Shown: positions 10,615-14,518 of the stretch, in pieces | Layout: each line of letters starts with the position of its first letter | Numbering within the stretch: the first letter of the stretch is position 1 | Assembly: GCA_000827265.1 (NCBI GenBank) | Contig: KN834781.1 | Coordinates: 465,591-480,108 of the forward strand | DNA: 14,518 nt | Direction: 5' to 3' | Origin: Collybiopsis luxurians FD-317 M1 | Lineage: Eukaryota > Basidiomycota > Agaricomycetes > Agaricales > Omphalotaceae | Program-made: the position numbers and the translations under genes | The notes under the pieces: generated by a model | Database searches by the model: none | Told to the model about the DNA's origin: nothing | What the model saw: only the letters and a program-made list of their open reading frames with translations

Positions 10615-10812
10615 ATGCGGATTGCAATGGCGCTTCTGATAGCCATTTTCGCTGTCTGTTTCCTTTATTTGTTAAGTGCGACGGTGCTGACAAGTACCAG
10701 AAAAATCCCACTTTCATATTTCATTTTTGTTCTTCCGGTATCGCTGCCCTATCTTCTTGCCGTTATCTCACATGTTCGCGCTGAGATTTTGGGGTTCACA
10801 TACAATCGATAG
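10615..10812 (+). CDS. Possible small two-pass membrane peptide (65 residues)
   Basis: An ATG-to-TAG frame of 65 codons with two strongly hydrophobic stretches, residues about 2-25 (ALLIAIFAVCFLYLLSATVL) and about 31-52 (IPLSYFIFVLPVSLPYLLAV), separated by a short TSTRK turn. Nothing in it is recognisable as a family. It may be a small membrane protein, an exon of a lost gene, or chance. The absence of a clear promoter or splice partners keeps confidence low. Confidence 0.22.
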   Translation: MRIAMALLIAIFAVCFLYLLSATVLTSTRKIPLSYFIFVLPVSLPYLLAVISHVRAEILGFTYNR

Positions 10813-10919
10813 ATGAGATCCGGTGAAATTCAATACCAATTGCGGTATCTCCTACCCATGAAGAATGCAGGTACACATGTCATGACAGGGAACTTAGCTC
10901 GGAATCTTTCATATACTGC

Positions 10920-10931
10920 ATCGATATCGAT
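10920..10931. repeat. 12-bp perfect palindrome ATCGATATCGAT
   Basis: Perfect self-complementary sequence about 225 nt upstream of the receptor start codon, in AT-rich promoter-proximal DNA. It could be a regulator site, but chance is not excluded. Confidence 0.5.
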
Positions 10932-11073
10932 TACAGGACGCGATGTTATATGTGGACATGTATATTAAGTTTGGGCTGACAAACCGGGTTAATCTTTCCA
11001 ATTCCAATTAATTATGGAGCGGCACGCGCATCAGAATTGATCATGAGAACGTATCGGCTGTCAACTACTAAAG

Positions 11074-11081
11074 TATAAATA
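11074..11081 (+). promoter_or_regulatory. TATA box of the receptor gene
   Basis: TATAAATA, 71 nt upstream of the chosen start codon at 11145. With the usual TATA-to-start spacing, transcription would begin near 11100-11110, leaving a leader of only 35-45 nt. Overlapping short palindromes (AGCTGCAGCT at 11088-11097, TGCAGCTGCA at 11091-11100) sit just after it. Confidence 0.55.
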
Positions 11082-11101
11082 AAGACAAGCTGCAGCTGCA
11101 C

Positions 11102-11182
11102 ATGCCACTCTTCTCATCGAGTGCCATCATCAGTGAAATCAAAAATGCGCAAAACCGCCGTCAAAGTCAAAAACTTCTTTGA
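11102..11182 (+). promoter_or_regulatory. Upstream ORF overlapping the receptor start codon
   Basis: A 26-codon frame (ATG at 11102, TGA at 11180-11182) in a different frame from the receptor and spanning its ATG. Its ATG context is weaker (C at -3) than the receptor's (A at -3). If the transcript starts before 11102 it could reduce receptor translation. If transcription starts after it, it has no effect. Confidence 0.35.
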
Positions 11183-14100
11183 AGAAAAGAAGAGTAAAAA
11201 AGCCTTGTTGACTGGGAATGTGGCGTCAGCTGCTGCTGCCTCAGACTCTGGAACTGCATCGCAGGTACCTTCCACCTATCAGTCTGACACAGGTCCTGAG
11301 CCTGGGGTTGGGGTAACCAGTCAGAGTAGATCCGCATCTTTGGCTCAACCTGCTGAACTGGAAACTGAATTGCAGATATCTTCGACTAAGCAGTCAGGTT
11401 TAGGATCTGGGGCTGTAGTTGACACATTTGAAACTGTCTTGGGGGTCCTGAAAGAAGTTTCAGCACCTTTTACACCTTTGCAGGCTGCAGTAGGTAGCAT
11501 TATTGAGTGCATTCACATTTACAAGGTCGGTTCTCAAAGTAATTAGTTTCAACTACTAATCACATACATTTTTATGTAGAAAGTAGCCGGAAATACAGAG
11601 GCCCTTCAAGCTCTTGCAAAGGATCTAATCTCATGCACAAAACTTATGCACGAACACCTAAACAGAGATGACATGGATGTATCTGAATGGATGATCATCC
11701 AAGATTTGGCCAAGTAAGATAATCAGGTTCAGATAATGATGTTGATTACTCACTTTCTGGTAGCAAGCTGGATGGAATCAACAAGAGAGTTAAGAACCAA
11801 ATGCACAGTGGCAATTTTAAAAAGGTGGTTCAAAAGGACCAGGTAGCTGATAGGATTGAAAGTTTTAAGAGGGAGATTCAGGATGCATATCAGGAATGCC
11901 AGGTAAAATCTGGTTAAATGTCAAGCAAAATAATAGGGCTTATGCATCTCAAACAGTTGAAACTGATTTCTGCCATTAAAACAGATACTAGAAAAATTTT
12001 AGAGGTGACTATCATTTGTGACTAGCACTGCAAAAAATAATGGCATGATTTCAGGGAGTTGCTCTGGCAAAGTTGGACCACTCAGCCAAGGTATCTTATG
12101 ATGCAGATGTGGGTGTACAACATGCTCGTAGGTTTTGCCATGCAGGCACAAGAGCTAGGATCCTTGAAGAGATACAAAAATGGGCTTCTGACCCCAATGG
12201 CCCTTCTGGGTACTGGATCTGTGGTATGGCTGGAACAGGAAAGAGCACAATTGCCATGTCCACCTGCCAGAGCTTTGATGTAAAAGGCACTCTTGCTGCC
12301 TCTTTCTTTTGCTCTCGCCAAATTCCTGGGTGTAGAGAATACCGGTTAATCATTCCTACCCTGGCATATCAATTAGCCTGCTACTCTAGAAGATTTGCTT
12401 TTGTGCTCAAAGATATTCTTAGTAGATATCCTGACATAGCCTCAAAGAAGCCAGATGAGCAAGTGCACAGGCTACTGATTGACCCTTGGCAAAAATTGAT
12501 GCAAAATAATCAAATAAATATGAAATTGCCAGTAGTTGTGATGGATGCTCTAGATGAATGTGAAGGTGTCGAAGTGGCATTAAGCCCACTTACGGATGCA
12601 ATTCAGAGTAACAAACTTCCCAAAATGAAGTTTCTTTTTACCAGTCGCCCAAAGCATGCTATTGAGCAGCTGATGCATTCTGGTTCAAGCCTTGGAGAAA
12701 TCACAAAAGTAAAAGAGTTCATTCTACATCAGGTGGAAGAAACTGAAGTTCAAGAAGATATCCACACATATGTAGAGTCAGAGCTGAACAATATTGCAAC
12801 AGAAGTGGAACTTCAGAATATGATAAGACTATGTGGAAAGCTCTTTATCTATGCTGCAACTGTAGTTAAATTTGTGAAGAATGTGCAGGAACTCACCTGG
12901 CAGAAAAGAAGATTTGCCAAATTGCTGGGACAGAATGAAAAGCCAGCAGACCTTGAACATCTTTATATGCAGGTAATGCAGGATGCTATTTCTAATGACT
13001 TGGAGCCCAGTGAGCAGGAGCAGGGATGGAAAATTCTTCACACAATAGTTACTGTAAGCAAACCATTGTCTTGCAAAGCAATAGCAGAACTATTATCTCT
13101 GGAGGAAGACATTGTAGAAGGGCTCATAGCCAGGTTGCATGCAGTTTGTTATATCTCAAAAGTAAATCAGGCAATTTACACATTCCATTCATCATTCCCA
13201 GAATTTATTACTAGCTCTCAGAGCATTGGAAGACCCTATGATTGGACTGCACACCACCTTCAGCTAAGCTTAATATGTTTTCAACAGTTGGAAAAATTGA
13301 GATTCAACCTATGTGATTTGCCATCATCCTTTATACCAGATGCAGAAGTTGAGGGATTAAATAGGAAAATTAGGGAGAATATTGGGGAAACAGTGGAATA
13401 TTGCTGTCAGTCTTGGAGCCATCATATTAAAATAGCAGAGCCACAAAACAAATTAATGCAAGATCTGAAAACATTTTTACAGAAAAAGGGAGTTTTCTGG
13501 ATAGAAGCTATGAGTTTGTTAAAAGCATTAGGGAGATGTGGAGAAATGTTAGAAGTAGTACTACAGGTATGTTGCAGTTTGACAAGTACATAATTGCAAA
13601 ATGCTTAAAAGATGTCAGAAAATAACTGGTTTGAAATTGATGGACATAAAAGATTTATTGTTAGATTTGCGAAATTTATTAATGGCATTTGGGAGTAGTG
13701 ATGTTAATGGAATGACACCACATTTGTACCTGAGTATTATTCCATTTTGGGAGAAGTCAAGCAAGTTGAGGGTTAAACTGAAAAGAACAGTAAGAATAGA
13801 GCAACAGGTGGCAAATGGACCTGGTCTGCAGATAGGAACACTGGGTACAGCTAATGCATTAAATAGTGTGGTTTACTCTAGTGATGGAACCAGGATTGCA
13901 TGTGGGTCTGATGATAGGACAGTTAGGATCTGGGATGCCACCACTGGCACTCAGATTGTTGATCCTCTCTGTGGCCATGATGATTGTGTTCAGTCAGTAG
14001 CATTTTCACCTGATGGAACCAGGATTGTGTCTGGGTCTTTAGATAGGACAGTGAGGATCTGGGATGCCATCACTGGTACTCAGATTGGTGATTTTCTCCA

Positions 14101-14518
14101 TGGCCATAATGATTCTGTCTGGTCAGTAGCATTTTCACCTGATGGAACCAGGATTGTGTCTGGGTCTAGAGACAGGACAGTGAGGATCTGGGATGCCACC
14201 ACTGGCACTCAGATTGGTGATCCTCTCCATGGCCATGATGAAGCCATCTGGTCAGTAGCATTTTCACCTGATGGAACCAGGATTGTGTCTGGGTCTTCAG
14301 ACAGGACAGTGAGAATCTGGGATGCCACCACTGGCACTCAAATTGGTGATCCTCTCCATGGCCATGATGATTCTGTCCGGTCAGTAGCATATTCACCTGA
14401 TGGAACCAGGATTGTGTCTGGGTCTTTAGATGACACAGTGAGGATCTGGGATGCCACCACTGGCACTCAGATTGTTGATCCTCTCCATGGCCATGATGAT
14501 TGTGTTCAGTCAGTAGCA
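11145..14518 (+). CDS. NOD-like receptor (STAND): helical N-terminal domain, NACHT NTPase, WD40 repeats; 3' end beyond the right edge
   Basis: Fungal NLR-type signal-transduction NTPase, of the architecture used in heterokaryon incompatibility and innate recognition. Exons: 11145-11525, 11580-11713, 11764-11902, 11957-12004, 12055-13566 and 13619-edge, all in frame with 50-54 nt introns (the first donor is GTCGGT). This gives 1,038 residues so far. Residues 1-23 are basic. Residues 24-90 form a Ser/Thr/Gln linker. Residues 92-234 are predicted mostly helical (FETVLGVLKEVSAPFTPLQAAVG...) and resemble the four-helix HeLo/MLKL-like bundles of Agaricomycete NLRs (inference). NACHT: P-loop GMAGTGKST (residues 291-299, Lys297), Walker B VVVMDALDE (Asp398), then FLFTSRPKH (sensor 1-like). 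A helical region follows to about 820. WD40 units of 43 residues start at 821. The start at 11145 is the first in-frame ATG; upstream in-frame codons contain only GTG. The large exons are nearly devoid of CpG and use AGA/AGG for Arg. Confidence 0.93.
13865..14518 (+). repeat. 129-nt tandem repeat encoding WD40 units
   Basis: Units begin at 13865, 13994, 14123, 14252, 14381 and 14510, each exactly 129 nt (43 residues). Five are complete; the sixth is cut at the edge. Consensus blocks SPDGTRIVSGS, RTVRIWDA and TGTQIGDPLHGHD recur almost base for base. The first unit is the most diverged in its first half. Each unit forms one propeller blade, so a full propeller or more should follow outside the window. 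Differences cluster at unit positions 16, 18, 26, 33, 35 and 39-43. Confidence 0.95.

Larger units (their letters stand above)
9807..11073. other. Intergenic region with palindromes and no convincing gene
   Basis: Lies downstream of the kinase-fusion gene and upstream of the receptor. Short open frames on both strands (9760-10236 plus, 9986-10168 and 10089-10274 minus) lack motifs and do not splice into anything sensible. Perfect palindromes occur at 10016-10029 and 10920-10931. A doubtful membrane ORF at 10615-10812 is listed separately. Confidence 0.5.

Noticed and set aside
11121..11144. A receptor start at the in-frame GTG 11121
   Set aside because: Nuclear fungal genes normally start at ATG, and 11145 is an ATG in good context with A at -3.
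14166..14396. Minus-strand frame with a repeated His/Gly-rich protein
   Set aside because: It is the antisense shadow of the WD40 tandem repeat; its periodicity comes from the 129-nt units.
13865..14518. Regular repeats as a CRISPR array or satellite
   Set aside because: The units are 129 nt, contiguous without spacers, in frame and encode WD40 blades.

Overview
The window looks like nuclear DNA of a filamentous basidiomycete, probably an Agaricomycete. Genes are packed with 48-62 nt GT-AG introns (up to about 14 in one gene), small exons of 25-40 nt occur, and the families are typical of mushroom-forming fungi: a P450, a fast-decaying F-box gene, a kinase fusion and a NACHT-WD40 receptor. 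No species is claimed.

Layout. (1) 1-2159, minus strand: a microsomal cytochrome P450 in 15 visible exons, all joining in frame, cut by the left edge just after the heme-binding cysteine. (2) 2160-3300: divergent intergenic region. (3) 3301-5390, plus: a two-exon single-pass membrane protein with signal peptide, N-glycosylated Ser/Thr-rich ectodomain, one transmembrane helix and a long Ser/Pro-rich tail with an SH3-ligand motif. (4) 5391-6018: convergent 3' region with a 15-T run. (5) 6019-7205, minus: an F-box-type gene whose recognisable pieces lie in three frames, best read as a pseudogene. (6) 7405-9806, plus: a six-exon gene of about 711 residues with an unrecognised N-terminal region, a basic NLS-like stretch and a C-terminal protein-kinase domain with variant HxD and DFG motifs. 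(7) 9807-11144: intergenic, with palindromes, a doubtful 65-codon membrane ORF and a TATA box. (8) 11145 to the right edge, plus: a fungal NOD-like receptor (STAND): helical N-terminal region, possibly of the HeLo/MLKL type, then NACHT NTPase, then WD40 repeats encoded by a near-perfect 129-nt tandem repeat that runs off the window.

The genes do not form an obvious pathway or cluster. The most interesting locus is the receptor. It has the layout of fungal incompatibility/innate-immunity receptors (effector domain, NACHT, WD40). Its WD40 units are almost identical at DNA level, with amino-acid differences focused on a few positions. Its large exons are almost free of CpG (8 in 2,458 bp by hand count, against 16 in the first 240 bp of the window). 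The kinase gene next to it (1.3 kb upstream, same strand) is the second target: a large, unrecognised N-terminal region fused to an atypical kinase.
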